From the NCBI GenBank assembly GCA_008360955.1, contig LUCM01005111.1:59608-123607 (forward strand): DNA of 64,000 nucleotides, given 5' to 3'. Both the position numbers and the translations under genes were made by a program. Under the pieces are notes generated by a model. The model made no database searches. It was not told where the DNA came from and worked only from the letters and a program-made list of their open reading frames with translations. Shown here one piece after another: positions 51,198 through 64,000 of the stretch (position 1 is its first letter; each line of letters begins with the position of its first letter). This DNA is from Fasciolopsis buskii. Its lineage: Eukaryota; Platyhelminthes; Trematoda; Plagiorchiida; Fasciolidae.

Positions 51198-52524
51198 TGA
51201 TTTTTTCTGGTTAGACATGCGGAAACAGAGCAAGCAATTACTCACTATGGAACAAGGAGAGGACAAAATATTTGTCCCGGTAACAGGCGAATGCTTAAGA
51301 AGAAAATGGAGTGAACTCAGTTAAATGAGAGTAACAACTGAGCCGAGTTTGGGATAATTTAATAACATTTATTTATCTCTCTCAGTTAAGATCATGGTTC
51401 GGTGCTAGTCCCGTACGCTTTCACTTATCAGGACAATAAATCATGCAGCTGAGATATCATGGTATCATCTTGTAGGACAAGTTCAACTTTGGAGTATGGA
51501 AAGCGTAAGTAGCTTCCTAAGTTTTACGGGACTTGATTTTGATGATTCAAAGTAAATCCGGAGGTGCATAGAAGTGTATGCAGTACACCATCACATATAT
51601 ATATGCACAATACAGTGCAATACAAACAATCGGAATGTTTGAAATGTCATATGGTATAAGATAACGTAATATAACACAATATAATGCAAAAGAACAAAAA
51701 GTTATCCGATGTAATGCAATACAATACCGTGGGATGCATCAATGCTCAGTCTGATGCGAACATTGCAAAAAAATGAATTTTCTTGTAGTCCAGAAATACT
51801 TCCCTTGTTCTTTTGAACAAGAAAAAAGGTGTTAGGGAATTCGCATGGACATATCATGAACAGTACAGCTCACTCGTTCGCCATCTGTCTTTGCGCTCAA
51901 ATGCTGTTTCAATCTATTCCGGCCTGTACCACATAACAAAACCACATAACAAATTGATTTTCAACCAAGTGATTACTTGATACGCACCTAAAACGGGTTA
52001 GTAATTTACTTGGTCATTAAATCAAAATCGATTCCGAACAGTTCGACCATGAAGGGCGATAACAGTAGTGCACTAAATTGCAGACAGGTAGTTTTTTGAA
52101 TAGACAATCACCTGTGTTTTCAAGCAACGGTTAACTGTTTATGCCAGCAAAGCTTGTATTCAACTAAAACTCCGGTTATCATGAATAACTATTTAAAATC
52201 AATCACATGAATTTTCGAACGGCGAATTAGGTTACACCGAAACGGTTTCAGTTCTTCGGATTATCTAGACTGAAAACTCAACGTGGGCAGTAGACATTCA
52301 CAAATTGAAGCCAGAAGCCGAAACTGGAAGTGCCACTTTCCCGACTGTCTGGCGGGTGTTTCATCAAGGCTCATTAACACGAGTTACCTGGAAAAAAAAT
52401 CCAGTGTTACTGTACATCGATACTCTCTCGGAAAGTGACCCACCAGGCTAATACAGTAATTAAAATTGGGCTGGCCTCTCGCAAACTGAATGTTGACAAA
52501 ACTAACTTGGCTTCGAGAGCCCTG
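51198..52524 (-). other. Probable intron upstream of the protocadherin exon
   Basis: It precedes the splice acceptor, so the start-codon exon lies beyond it. No short exon with a signal-peptide start and a donor in the right phase could be singled out. It includes an interrupted ATACA repeat. Confidence 0.5.
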
Positions 52525-52605
52525 TCCTCGGTAGCTTATTGGTTAAGCACCTTTGCAGTGTGCGGAGGGTCGTCGGTTCCATTCCACCTAATGGATGCAT
52601 AGTGT
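52525..52605 (+). mobile_element. tRNA-derived SINE head
   Basis: TAGCTTATTGGTTAAGCAC is a good A-box/D-arm and GGTTCCATTCC a near-consensus B-box 38 nt further on. CCTTTGC and GCGGAGG between them can pair. The acceptor stem does not close, so it is a SINE or tRNA pseudogene, not a functional tRNA. Confidence 0.5.
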
Positions 52606-52769
52606 ACAAACGAACTTTTCAATCTGCATAGCTTCTGGCTTCTTGTGCTAGGTTCGTTTTCCCAAGTCACGACTTCACAAAGACTGCAAAACTCTAGCTG
52701 GTCAGCAAATTTAACTGGTCAACCAGAGAAGATATTGTCCAATTGTCTAATAACAACTGAAATGAGAAT

Positions 52770-52815
52770 TGCTAATTCTGGGTTCGAATCCGAATTGCTG
52801 AAACGTACCACGGGG
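52770..52815 (+). mobile_element. tRNA-like fragment with perfect B-box
   Basis: GGGTTCGAATCC at 52780-52791 fits the B-box exactly. No convincing A-box or acceptor stem flanks it. It lies 200 bp past another tRNA-like head and may be part of one composite repeat. Confidence 0.35.
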
Positions 52816-53140
52816 TCGACTTCCTTTTTAGAGTAACTCGTGGGATTGAACGACATCCGTGGTCGACGAAATGAAATTATAATTGAATTTGTACATGAAC
52901 AGCAATCGACTGGTATCATTTTGAAAACTAACGCGGATGACTGCATCTGTTCCAAACACTGTCCATAAATACACAACAGACAACATGTGCTTTGGAGATA
53001 TATATTGGCTGAGATGGGAATCAATTACCGATTCGGATATTGTATATTTTATCGGGGAAAATTTCGATCTCGTGACTGAGACACCGATTTGTCATCACCT
53101 CTACTGACAATGGCCTACTATTTAAAACCGTATGACTGAT

Positions 53141-53162
53141 CACACACACACACACACACACA
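53141..53162. repeat. (CA)n microsatellite
   Basis: Uninterrupted CA run. Confidence 0.95.
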
Positions 53163-56100
53163 GAGAGACTTCTTAATTTTCCCAGGCACTGTGCAGCCTG
53201 CTAGGACTGGGAAAATCGGTCTGTTTGAAATTTAGACCAACTCATTTCTGACAATACGTCCTAGCGTGGAGTGGAATGGTAACGACACCATTTTCCTCAC
53301 AACCAAATCGAATGACAAAGCAATTGCAATTACGGTTAACATCGATTTCACATTTTAATTAAAGCTGGCATTTTTATATGACTGTTTGTACCCTGGGATT
53401 TCGGTCCACGATTTCCAATGTTTGTATGTTTCTTAGCCCAAGCTGAAAGTTCTGCACAGCTTTTCAGTCGTTCAGCTTATCATCTAAAAATCAAACTAAG
53501 CGATCAAAGAAAATTGGAAATTTGTCTGTCATTCTCTTTCTCTCTGTCTCTATCTTTCTGGCGCACGCTTTATCTCCTTGTGTCAAAGTCATATCAGAAC
53601 ATTTCATATCATCGAACAAACCGGCTGACCATTTTACATCCCCCCTCGTTTAAGTTTAATTGACGCTGCGAATTGTAGCGTAGAATACTCGTCTTTATAT
53701 TGTTTTACCGTTTATCAAATGACAGAAATGTTTTGAAGGATTTGAGTTACGTTACACTCAGTTATTTAATCGTTTAAAAAGATTTTTTAGTCGAAAGCCG
53801 CAGTAAAGTATTTTCAAGGAAGCGCTTGTTTCTGCATGAACTGAGCCGGCAGTGGGCGGATTCTTACTCGCGACACCCACGAAGAAACGTCAAGTTGTCG
53901 ACTGCAAGCGGCCTAGTGGTGATTAAATCTTATTCCATACTGCATTCACTTCATCTCAAAGATAGGTCAAAACGATCTGTAATTTTACGAGACCTTAAAA
54001 ATCTCATATTTGCGGATACAGTGGGAGTGACGGCCTGGGAACTCAGTGTATCTTGAATTATGGATCCCCAGACTTGCTCCCATGATTTCTAGTCATATTT
54101 CCGACCAATAAGAAGCGAGGAAATTCCAACGTATGAACCAAGAGAACAAGTTTTGCAAGTTGCTAGTGAAGCACTCGTTTCAGTTGCACTCTGATCACAA
54201 AAACGCTCAATAAGAATTAATATTTTTATATCATTTATGCATGACCATACAGAAGTCAGTGACCTTTGATCCTGGGGTTTGTATCTACCGAACCCTCGGT
54301 CATCAACGTGGATGCCAGGTGGGCTAAGAAATTTGTTACCCGTTACAAGTTGGATCCCCATTTTGGGCATGTTATTTCAGTCCTATAAGCATTGGTTGTG
54401 AATAAATCCGCAAGAATCACGTGACCAACGATTTCCGTCACGATTTTCAATGTTGATTGACTCTGCACATTGCATTGCAATAACTTGGTTAAACTGGCAT
54501 TTGCATGCGGTAGATATTCTTGCTTTGACATCAATTTCCCAAGGCCGAATCTAGAATAACAGTCACATGCGATAAAGTGGAACACACTATTTCCCGTACC
54601 AACGTCTGTTATGTTGCTGCAGATGAATTCCGTTAGTTTGGCGTTATAATCTTATATAGGTTACTGAGAATGCGGTTCGAAGATGAGAATCACGTTGATC
54701 ATGCATCGTCTCATCCGCGCTCGAACATTCCAAGCTCGATGTGATCGCGACTGTTTGCTAATAAGAGCAAAATATGACTTCGCCGAATTCCCTGCTCATT
54801 GATACCATCCCCGAATTAGATAAAGCTAGTCGAAATTTTGGGAAGATCTTTCAAAATTGCCATTTTATCGACTTTTCAGATATTTTACCAATAAGTAAGT
54901 CTGAAACATGACAATTGTTGGTGTACATTTCAAGGTACCCTGATCTTGTGTGCGTTAACTGTTCACGTAGAATCAATCTTCTGTGTTCGAGATTTGAAAA
55001 ATCCAGGACAAATGTCAACATAATTTTGAGTTATTTCGACACTTCAGTTCGAAATTAAATCGAAGGAGCCCTGTTACGGATATTCCGTTGATTTCAAAAG
55101 AACTTGACTTTTTTATTGTCACGCCATGCCATTTGACCAGGTTTTGTCGAATTCATGTGTAAACATTACACCAGCAAATGATTTTCGGTGATCGGCAAGA
55201 CATGTTTCTAATCCCATTGGTTGCACAAGGGGATCGAGTGTAACGGAAACACGTGGAACATTCGGAAACGGATAAGCCCTCAAAAATTATCTTTAGTTTC
55301 CAAAGGCTCTGCATCCGGTACTGAGATGTTTATACCAACAGGAATGGTGGACATTTTAGGAACGATTTCGGTTGCCCGTAACGTCGAAATTGATTCATTT
55401 TTGGAATTCATTGCTGGCGGCATCCCCTTTTGGGGATGTAAAAAATGCAAGAACAATAGTTTGCTACTCGTCAATTTTTTCATACTTGGCTCCGCCCTTC
55501 CTGTCGAATCGGTCACTCCCTACATGTAGGCGCTAGTACGTACAATAGCCGATTAGAATCGACACTAGTTACCGTGCCCAAGGCGTCAGTGCGTTTGTGT
55601 GCATGTGAAAATTTCACCGATTTAAGTAGTCCTTAGATTGAAATCAACTCGGAATCTTGAAACACTTAGTCTCCTTTGAATAGGGCGGATAGAAGATGTC
55701 GATTGTGAGAGGCAGATTGTGTTCCCTTTTATCTTCTCCATTTCGTGCGTAAAACATCCTAATTCACTTTAGAATGAAAAGAGATGCAAAAATGGAAAGC
55801 AAACAGTGTGGACAAAACTACCGAAAATGTTTGACGGAAGCTGATTGGTTCATCCTAACGAAGGGATAAAGAGAGTGTGAAATCAAATGAAAATCGTTTT
55901 CGAACAACGACAGAAATGTTTGAATTGTCTCATTTAATCATTTCTGCTAATTAGAGCGGGACTAACGAGGTCCCGTGAACAGAGTCCGACAAGGTTATCG
56001 AACAGACAATAAGGATTTCACGTTTTTGACCTCTTTTTTACCATAAATTAATCTCCACCTAGCCTCATTTCACTTCTGCCAGGAGATATTATTTGGTTCA

Positions 56101-59100
56101 TTAAACCTGCACCAACCGCAAGGGTCCTTTGTGTCAAACGAACCCAGCGATATGGCGAGTCTAATAAAATTGATTGTTGCTCCGTTCGTTCACATCCAAT
56201 GTGAATTTATGACCAATTTTCCCCCAGTAAGTATGAAAAAAGATTCTGCGGCCAAGTAACCAAGCCGTTAACCAACTCATTGGGGAAGGTGGGTGGATCA
56301 GACGCACTTCTGTATGGAAGCAGAAGGGAAAAGGGATAGACATATTTAGACGGCACGCTAGCGCTCTTGGTCATCATGGGTTTGCCAATTTGCTAGACAG
56401 ACCAAAGCGATTGCGACTGGAAATGATTTACGGGCCGAAATGGAGTAATTAAATAGTGGCCCACCATGGATTTGTAGCGAGAGTTAGAAGTTTATTTAAC
56501 CATCGAATATTTATTGTCCCCGAAAAGAAGATGGCTTGGATTGACGATTTTCTTATCCCCATACGATGGAGTATATCATCGAATTCAAATATTTTCTCGA
56601 GGGAGCACTTCCGTTTTGTTCGTTTTTGTTCGACGCGCTTAAATCAACCCGTTTTGGTGAACACAAAACGCATAAACATTGTGATGTTGAAATGTGAGAT
56701 CAAATGTATTAGCATTACATGAACAAAAGCAGATTTGGAATTTATGATTTCACAGAAGTTTGCTGTAACCATTTTCGACGGTGTTCCTAAAACCTATCCT
56801 CACGGTTTTCATTAGTGGTTTGTTAAGCTCACATTCCGGAATTATCGAACCAAATCGACATTGATCATTCATTCGGACAACCGATGTCAAGGATTAGGGC
56901 TGCTGACTTCGATTGGCTGATAGGCCATCGGACAGCACCTTTCAAACACGGACCGGTCAGCTTTATACTCATGAAGTTTCGTTCTCCTTGAAGCGCATCA
57001 ATGATGCAAATGCATCGCGGCATCAGTTGTTTTAATCCGCAGCAAATAATTGCGAGCACTGTATAAAAGACTCCCATTAGACATTTGCAAATATCTTTAG
57101 ATCTTGATAAGTGTCACGTGATATCAAGTACTACTAGAATTGAATCCTAAATGGCGCATTCACTCGGAACAATATAATAGTACTTTTGTATGCGATCATG
57201 AAATAAGTGCTTTGGATATAATCATCAAATGATGACCTGATTGAAAATTAAGTCAAATTTGAATTTTAGCACATCGGAGAATTTGTGATTCATAATCTAT
57301 TATTCCTTTTCCCTAGTGAGACTAAAAGTTAAAAAGTTTTACCAGGCTATCTGCACTCATTTGCGGGCTGCCGAACAGATGAATTGATCAGCACCCCGGG
57401 GAAGAATTTGAATGAAGTGACGTTCAACTCCGAGTGCCACAAAATCTATCGTTTGATCTCAGACGGTCAGCTTGACAGGTTCACATCTCTAGTCCGCAAA
57501 GTTCTTACGCCCATTGCAGAGGGCCAAGGAGGATGCGTACACGGTCACGGAAGAAAGCGAGAAAAGGAACAGGCAGACTGAGCGTCAAATCACAAGGCAG
57601 ATAGCCAGTGCTTCCCAAAAGCCCTGTCACTGACGACTTGTAATGGATAATTCGGGATAACACAATCCTTTTCTCCATTTGGGCGTTGAGTAATTGACGA
57701 TTTTTAATTCATTTGCCCTGTAGACTAAGTGCTTTAATCAAAATTTCTACTCATTGATGGTACAGCTTTTTGGTTCGGCCTGAAAATGGTTGAGCATTCA
57801 CATTTGACGAATAACTGACCCTGTTTTCAGAAGCACTCACCAACTGCGGACTAAAGTTAACAGGTGTGAGCATCACTGGCAGTCAGATAAATCATTCCAG
57901 GCCTACTGCATCTAATTATAACTCATCGTCGAAAACCGCGAACTCTCTGTGAAACTGACTCACTATCGTTCGGAGTCTTCATCTGCGGTCCCGCTTTCGC
58001 ATTGGTTCTAGAACGCGATAGATTTGCTTTGCATTTAACTACTAACAAAACCCAACTTGATGTACACGGTTCCCATGGTCCTCCTTGTTTAGCTGAGTGT
58101 AGAAGTCTTGTGATTATTGTTTCTGTGACCAAATGGAATTGCCCATTGCAGAAGTTTTTCAGCAGTCGCCCAATATGTTCAATCAAGCAGCTCACCTATC
58201 CTGTTTCTTTTGCCGGTTCAACACAGAGTTTAGCTAATCGCGCTGACGCTTACACTGGGAACAGTTAAAGGCATGCCACCTGAAAAATCTGTCTTAAATA
58301 GTCCTTTGCTTCGTGAAGTCAATCGAGAAAAACTCCCAATTCGCTTGAATCCGCAGCCAGAGGTGTCATATCGGCGTAGTTTAAAACTTTTTCTATTTGA
58401 ATTAATGTTAATTTCACCATTCTCAACTTCAAAGTTGAATAGAAACGCAGGAAGTAAGCAACTCAGCAGAGCAGCACTTCTCGCCGTGAGTTCGAGTGAA
58501 CGAAAACCATTACAACGGACTTGGCTTTGGGTGGTCGCTTGCGGAGATTGGGAACATGGAAACAATCTCTCGAGTATGCATTTCAGTAAGTGTCAGAGCC
58601 ACAGAACTGCACGATCAGCTGAGTCGAACTCTTCTTTTAGACGGCGAAAGACAGAATTCGTGGGTAGGCGGAAGGTATGCCTAAGTTCAAGGGATTACCG
58701 CAGACTGAATCCGTGGTCACTACATTTCCGATATAATTCTAGTGTGTTTGTGACTGAATGGTTCAGGCTTCGAGTTGGTTGCTCGCTCTGAACGCTTCTC
58801 AAACCGTTACAGAATGACCGTATACCACGAACAACCTCTGCAAATAAATTCTTACTCACTGTCTTCCTATGCTAGAGGCATTCCCACTAAACAACGAGGA
58901 CGAAGAAACAAGCTTGGTACTCCCCACCAAGTTGGTTGATCTTTGCTAATCTCTCATGGAGTGAAGACTAAGGGCGGCATACGAAGCATATGGGTACTTG
59001 CTCATCGGCATCTGAGCTGGAGGAGAATGCCGGACAGTCGGAGTGTCTAGCCTCAACCATTGGGATTGTACAATTAGTCAGTGGGTTGCGTGACCGTCTT

Positions 59101-59620
59101 GCTATCTCTTAGGTTAGACGTTTGGTCATATTCTACGGATAAGGCGCCCAAGTCAACCCTCTATTGCGGTCTGTGCAAAATAACAGTATGAATTCCACTA
59201 ACCAGCCACGAGTCCTGATAAATTACAGAAGGTGTGAAGGTGGAAATGGGAAGAACCTTCGCGCATGCGATAAACTCCACGTCATTTTTTTCTTTCCTAT
59301 TCAGCTCCCGTCATTTCCCGTGTTCAACATGGTTACCATAGCGTATAATCTGTAAACAAACTTGGGCCAAGTAATGAAAACTTCTAGGATGGCATATTCA
59401 TTCAACTACGTCTGTGGTGCATTCTAAGCCGGTCGAACAGCTTGACAATTACCTATCCGTATCAAACAGCACCATCCATGCTGGCTTAGTAGCGGAGAAT
59501 AGGGGACGATACCTCGAGCCATCCTAACACACTTGGTAGGCATCGGTCATAGCGTAGACCCAATCAAGCGTTTGAGGTCACCTACGAAGTGTGACCAATC
59601 AATCTAGCACATCCGAATAA
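53163..59620. other. No gene recognised
   Basis: The longest open frame is 172 codons (plus, 58273-58791), low in hydrophobic core patterns and overlapped by a 111-codon minus frame. I recognise no family in either and do not call them. It could hide small exons. Confidence 0.5.
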
Positions 59621-59720
59621 GAACATTCCGGTTGGGTAGAGTTCTAGGAGTTGTACGTCTGACTCCCCAACCTCCGTGCATGGAAACGTTAGATCATATC
59701 TTGCATCTCTCCCCGTAAGC
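59621..59720 (+). pseudogene. Possible R2/CR1-like LINE C-terminal scrap
   Basis: One frame reads RTFRLGRVLGVV..LTPQPPCMETLDHILHLSP. The C..ETLDHIL..(C)P ending resembles the cysteine-histidine finger near the end of R2-type and related LINE proteins (C..C..ETL.HIL..CP). Two cysteines are missing and a stop follows at once. The match is short, so this could be chance. Confidence 0.3.
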
Positions 59721-61845
59721 ACACACACGTATTTGTAGACTGTCTTGGAACGGACCGAGTTACATTTGTGAACTAATCATTTTATCACATTTATCGGTGA
59801 TACAGGATAGTGACCGACTCCACTTCACATCAATTGTCTAGGCCCAATGATGTGCACACACGCACACACGAAAAAATTGTCCTCCTTGAATTGTGGTCCT
59901 GACAACAATAACAATCGTCTTTTGATTTAAAATGTTTGGCGGTCTAAATGTCTGAAGTGGGCACCGTATTAAGCACTGAATGATTTCACCTATGGTTTAA
60001 TCAAAAAAGTTTTCGACACGAACTGAGCTCCGGAATAAGAAGAAAAATCCAGTACCGACATCGTGGAACAGCACGAAAATCGTCACCTGTAAGTAGGTCT
60101 GATTTGTGCTTGAACTTCGATCAGGTCTATCTGCTTTGAGAAATTTGTGAGTAATGGAACGTGGATAACAAGGCATTGGGACAACCGCCATGGTAGAGAA
60201 CCTCGTTGGTGTCTACTTTGCGGCGGTGCAACAATAGTGTCAGTTCGTCTCGATACAGTTTGTCAGCCGATCGATGACTGCGGTTTGGATTTCATCCTAA
60301 ACTTTAGCAGAACGTTTTCCAACCTTGAAAACTTTGTAAGTTCCCCACCTTTTTGAACGATGTCATAACTTCTATTTATTCTCACCCCCCGGGAACCTCG
60401 GTTTTTTCCCGAGTCTTATGACGATTCTAACGTGATTGTGGACACGTGCTGTCCTATTGGAAGATCAGTTGTTTGGTTTATTCACTCTCACAGGTAGTTT
60501 GTATTCCCGCCTGGGTGGGGGTTCTTTCTACGGGTATTCCCCAGTAAACAGATGATTTCGGTCCAGTCTGGACCGTTGGATTTCTGTTCCCATAGATAAT
60601 CTCTCTACTTATAGTATTTCGGCAAGAAGGACGCGGATATTGCTGTCATCCCTATTCCCGTAACTTGCTAGATTTGTACCCCAGAAGTCGATCATTGCTT
60701 CGTTGGTCTAAGTTTCTTTTGCTATGCCTCCAGATTGTCCTTTAATCAAATAGACAGACCAATCTTGTGGGACGGACATGCCAATCGTGTTAGCTATACA
60801 GCATACAATGTCATAACAACGTATAATCGTGTCAAGCGCCAAATGTGTAGCACCTAGACAAATATCGAACAACACATCCCACAAGCGTGGTCAGAAACAC
60901 CAAAAATCACGTCTCGGCACAATTAGCACGGTCGACGGGAATGGGGACTTTACGAGCAAATAAGACATTCAAGAAATTTGGTGACTCCGGTACTTTCGAT
61001 GCACGTTTGCCAATTCCAAAAGTAGAACATTTAATTGGACCGATTGAGCACAAAGGACAAATGACAGAAACCCCCCCCCACCCCTCTTTGGGGTAATTAG
61101 TTTGACTAGATCTTCATTAGCTCATTGACGAGAAAAGCCTCAGACTTCACTAATTTCGCTAAAAGTCAGTAATCCCATTTTATCATGGCCCAATGAAATA
61201 CCCGAACTTGATGCCATCTTTCATCATTCGGCCGGTTTTAAATCACCGACTATCCACCCGAAACAGTAATGGCATATTGAGAGACCTATGGACTCATCCA
61301 GAAAGTTAGAAATGCCAGGCAAAGCAAATTATTCTCTCGATCATTGAAAGTCACGTGAAACCCGGTTAACTTACGACCGGGTGCTCAGATCCCCACTGTC
61401 AGCCTCAACCCAAATTCAAGCCCAAAATGGGGCAACCCAGTTGTCAAAAGCAAGAAAGAAATTAATTAAAACGACAATAACAATAGCTGTACTCAAGACT
61501 AAACTTACTGAGGCACCATTTTGTCTTTTGAAAGATGAAAGATAAAGAAGCGCGTTTGGGATCAACCTGTTGCTTGCATTCAGCTGGAAAGTGCTTTCCT
61601 GGAGTTCATATCGATATGTACTAAACACTTTTAGGTCGTTTTTTTAAAGCCAGAAAGCACTCCTGTTTTGACGGACGTCTACAACGATCTAATTATCATT
61701 GTATCCACGCAAACGCTTCGTGCTAGACGAAACCTTACTATACCGGAATTCTGGACCTTCTGTCTTCTCGTGAAGGTTCACACTAATTTCATCCCAAGTC
61801 AGTTTTCAGATAGAATGATATTTTGCCAAAATTTATATGGTGCAG
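59721..61845. other. No gene recognised
   Basis: Only short open frames. There is a C9 run at about 61073-61081. Confidence 0.6.
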
Positions 61846-62030
61846 ATCGTATTTTCTTCTACCTTTTAATTCCTTTATGAATGAAGCCATCGTGCACGTC
61901 ATGTTGAGGACGTGGATCGCGGCCAACGAAGGGCTGCCATTTGGAGAAGTCGAGTGACGGAAGATAAGTTCAAAATGGTGACCCTCAGGTTGAGATGGGA
62001 TGACGTTGACTGCCTGACTGCCGTCCATCA
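61846..62030 (-). mobile_element. tRNA-derived SINE, copy 3 (diverged head)
   Basis: The 3' part (ATTCATAAAGGAATTAAAAG on the minus strand, the block around the reverse complement of AGGGCTGCCA, then CTTCTCCAAATGG) matches copy 1 with scattered changes. The tRNA-like head is eroded beyond box recognition. Confidence 0.6.
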
Positions 62031-62667
62031 CAAAACTCCGACGACTGGAACAAGATTATTACTGCAAATTCTGTCTGTAATGAATTTTTCATTCGTATTT
62101 TCTCTTCCTATACGTGTTTGCAGTTCAAAAGTTTTATGAAAATCTCACTGAATCTTGCAAATGTCCTGTTGTTCTTAATCTTGTTTGATTTCTGATTCTG
62201 ACAAGTCCAGTTTAAGAGTGTTTACATATTTTTTTTTCTAGTATGACTTTACCTACCATACATTCATTTCCCCGAATGCATAGTGCAATTGGTCGTCTGG
62301 ATTTGACTTATGTGAAACTTGTGCTCATCGCTTACTGTTTCATGTTTTGGTCGGAATTTCACCATAGCATATCAATAAATCCCGCTGATTTAAATCAGCG
62401 TTCGATCTGTTTGTAACATTGGTAAACGAATATGAAAACTGAGCCCTCGTTTTAGATACAGTCGTCTCTGTGACTAATTGATCGGGATTAGAGTTCTTCA
62501 GAATTGGATGACATTCATTGGTAACCTTTTAATTTTTTAGCCTAAGCATCCTTCATTCTTCCATATTTCCAGTTCATTGAACTGTGTAAATAGCAATTTA
62601 TCATTCAGCGTATAGTTCCCACAATTTGTCAGTCTCGTACAACTCTGGCCGAGGGGGCGCGATTATT

Positions 62668-62742
62668 AGTGCGTACACACGCGCACACACACACACACGC
62701 ACATACGCACATACGCACACGTACATATACATACACATACAG
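62668..62742. repeat. Compound (CA)n/CGCACATA microsatellite
   Basis: Alternating purine-pyrimidine stretch: ACACGCGCACACACAC grades into CACATACG and ACATATACATAC units. Confidence 0.95.
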
Positions 62743-64000
62743 TCGGATATTAAATCTTGTCCGTAGACCAAGTTACCATACATACTACAATAGATGTAGA
62801 CATTTTGTACTGATTCAGAATGTCATCTGTCTCATCAACCGTGAAAAAGATGATTCAGGCGTCAGATTCAACACTATTAACAAATTGAAAATAAATAAAC
62901 CCCTGGGGCCTCTAGGATGGTCAGTGAAAAATAAGAACTGGGTCTACGATTAGCCGTTCAAAGCAGAAGCGATCGACACGAGACAGAGTGAGTATCTATT
63001 AAATAGATCAAACTTGGTCAATGCTTTAGACGGATTTTTTTCGTCTACGGATGCGAACCACCAGATGTGAATTATTGACCCTACTCTTGGCATATCCTAG
63101 TGTTTGTCGACTGTCATATGTGAAACATGGAATCGGGGCACTTGGACGTTTCATGCGGCAAGAGCAAAGGAACGTTTGATGCAAAGGAATCGTGCAATCA
63201 TGCTCTCCCTCGTTCGTTTGCTCACTCGCTCCCTGGCAAATTCGCGAAACGAACACGGACTTGCGGGAACACTACTTCTGGTGATAAAATGCATGTCATA
63301 CTTTTAGGGAACGGAAACGATCCTATCTATCTAACTGAGATATGCAATTTCCGCTAGTCAGCCATCGGCGGTGTACACGCACACTTACGCATTTCGTTCA
63401 TGCCCACGGACAACGATTGTAGTCAAGATTGAATAGAATGAAAGAGAGAACTAGTTGAGGTTTCCTGTAGCCTCGTAGCACGACTGTTTTCGGCAACAGA
63501 CCAGAGTGGCATAGAGCGCTCTGGCGTGCAAATGTGAAATTGGTGGTAGAAACCGCGTCAGATGAATAAATTCGGCTGCGATAAAGTGAAGGATAAAATT
63601 AGTTTGTTCCCATCAAAATGAATTTCACAACTTTGTTCTTCTCCTTGTTCTGGTGCGATCTCATCAAGAATTCTCAGAAAAACGCCTATTTTACTCGTGA
63701 TTTCTTATTGCTTTATTCTCAACGGATCACCTGACTAAATTAACATTTTGCCTTACAAACAAGTCAGCTAATTTTATAAAAGAACTGCGAATTGTTGACG
63801 ATGGCATACGTCCCAAGCACACACCTTTAATCCGCAAATGCAATGCCACCTGATTAACACGAGGACGTGGACAGATGTTCTGATATTTTACCGTTGTCAG
63901 TTACTGGCTCAGATCACTTAAGCACATGACATCCATCATAGTACTACCCTTTAAATTCTTTATGAAATAAGTCGAGGATCGTTTTCTCACATCGACTGGA
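62743..64000. other. No gene recognised
   Basis: Short open frames only, none longer than 80 codons and none with a known pattern. Confidence 0.6.

Noticed and set aside
52780..52791. Possible true tRNA gene (perfect B-box)
   Set aside because: No acceptor stem, D-arm or anticodon arm can be drawn around it.
58273..58791. 172-codon plus-strand open frame as a gene
   Set aside because: No recognised domain, an equally open opposite strand and no splice or promoter context.

Overview
This window looks like nuclear DNA from a metazoan, most likely a parasitic flatworm (digenean fluke). Nearly all of it is non-coding and lacks operon structure. It contains one intron-bounded cell-adhesion exon, and the repeats are of kinds known from flatworms: Penelope-like elements, RTE-type LINE debris, tRNA-derived SINEs and hammerhead-ribozyme tandem repeats. 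The fluke assignment is inferred from content, not from a marker gene. A single undetermined base at 23136 marks an assembly join.

The only convincing host gene is a protocadherin on the minus strand. One very large exon (51179 down to 47337) encodes the end of a signal peptide, seven cadherin repeats, a transmembrane helix and the start of the cytoplasmic tail. A good splice acceptor precedes it and a consensus donor follows it, so the start codon and the rest of the tail lie in other exons that I could not place.

The most interesting element is a tandem array of 307-bp units at about 21.88-23.14 kb. Each intact unit carries a complete type I hammerhead ribozyme on the plus strand: the CTGACGA and GAAA cores, a closed stem II, a two-part stem I and a palindromic minimal stem III. 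This is the architecture of metazoan retrozymes and predicts 307-nt self-cleaved, possibly circular, RNAs. A diverged, half-deleted relative forms a second tandem repeat (342-bp units, 42.45-43.16 kb), and a single fragment sits near 34.0 kb.

The left third of the window holds decayed Penelope-like elements: a 5'-truncated reverse transcriptase end plus GIY-YIG endonuclease at 9.02-9.90 kb, and two successive N-terminal pieces at 13.5-15.06 kb. Such elements are the presumed source of retrozyme mobilisation machinery, so the autonomous and ribozyme-only partners may occur side by side. An RTE-type LINE fragment lies at 23.9-24.4 kb and a possible R2-like LINE end near 59.7 kb. At least three SINE copies with tRNA-like heads share a common 3' tail, and there are several other tRNA-like pieces.

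The rest is intron or intergenic sequence with microsatellites, including a 350-bp compound trinucleotide tract at 35.76-36.12 kb. Short open frames there match no family I recognise and are not annotated as genes.
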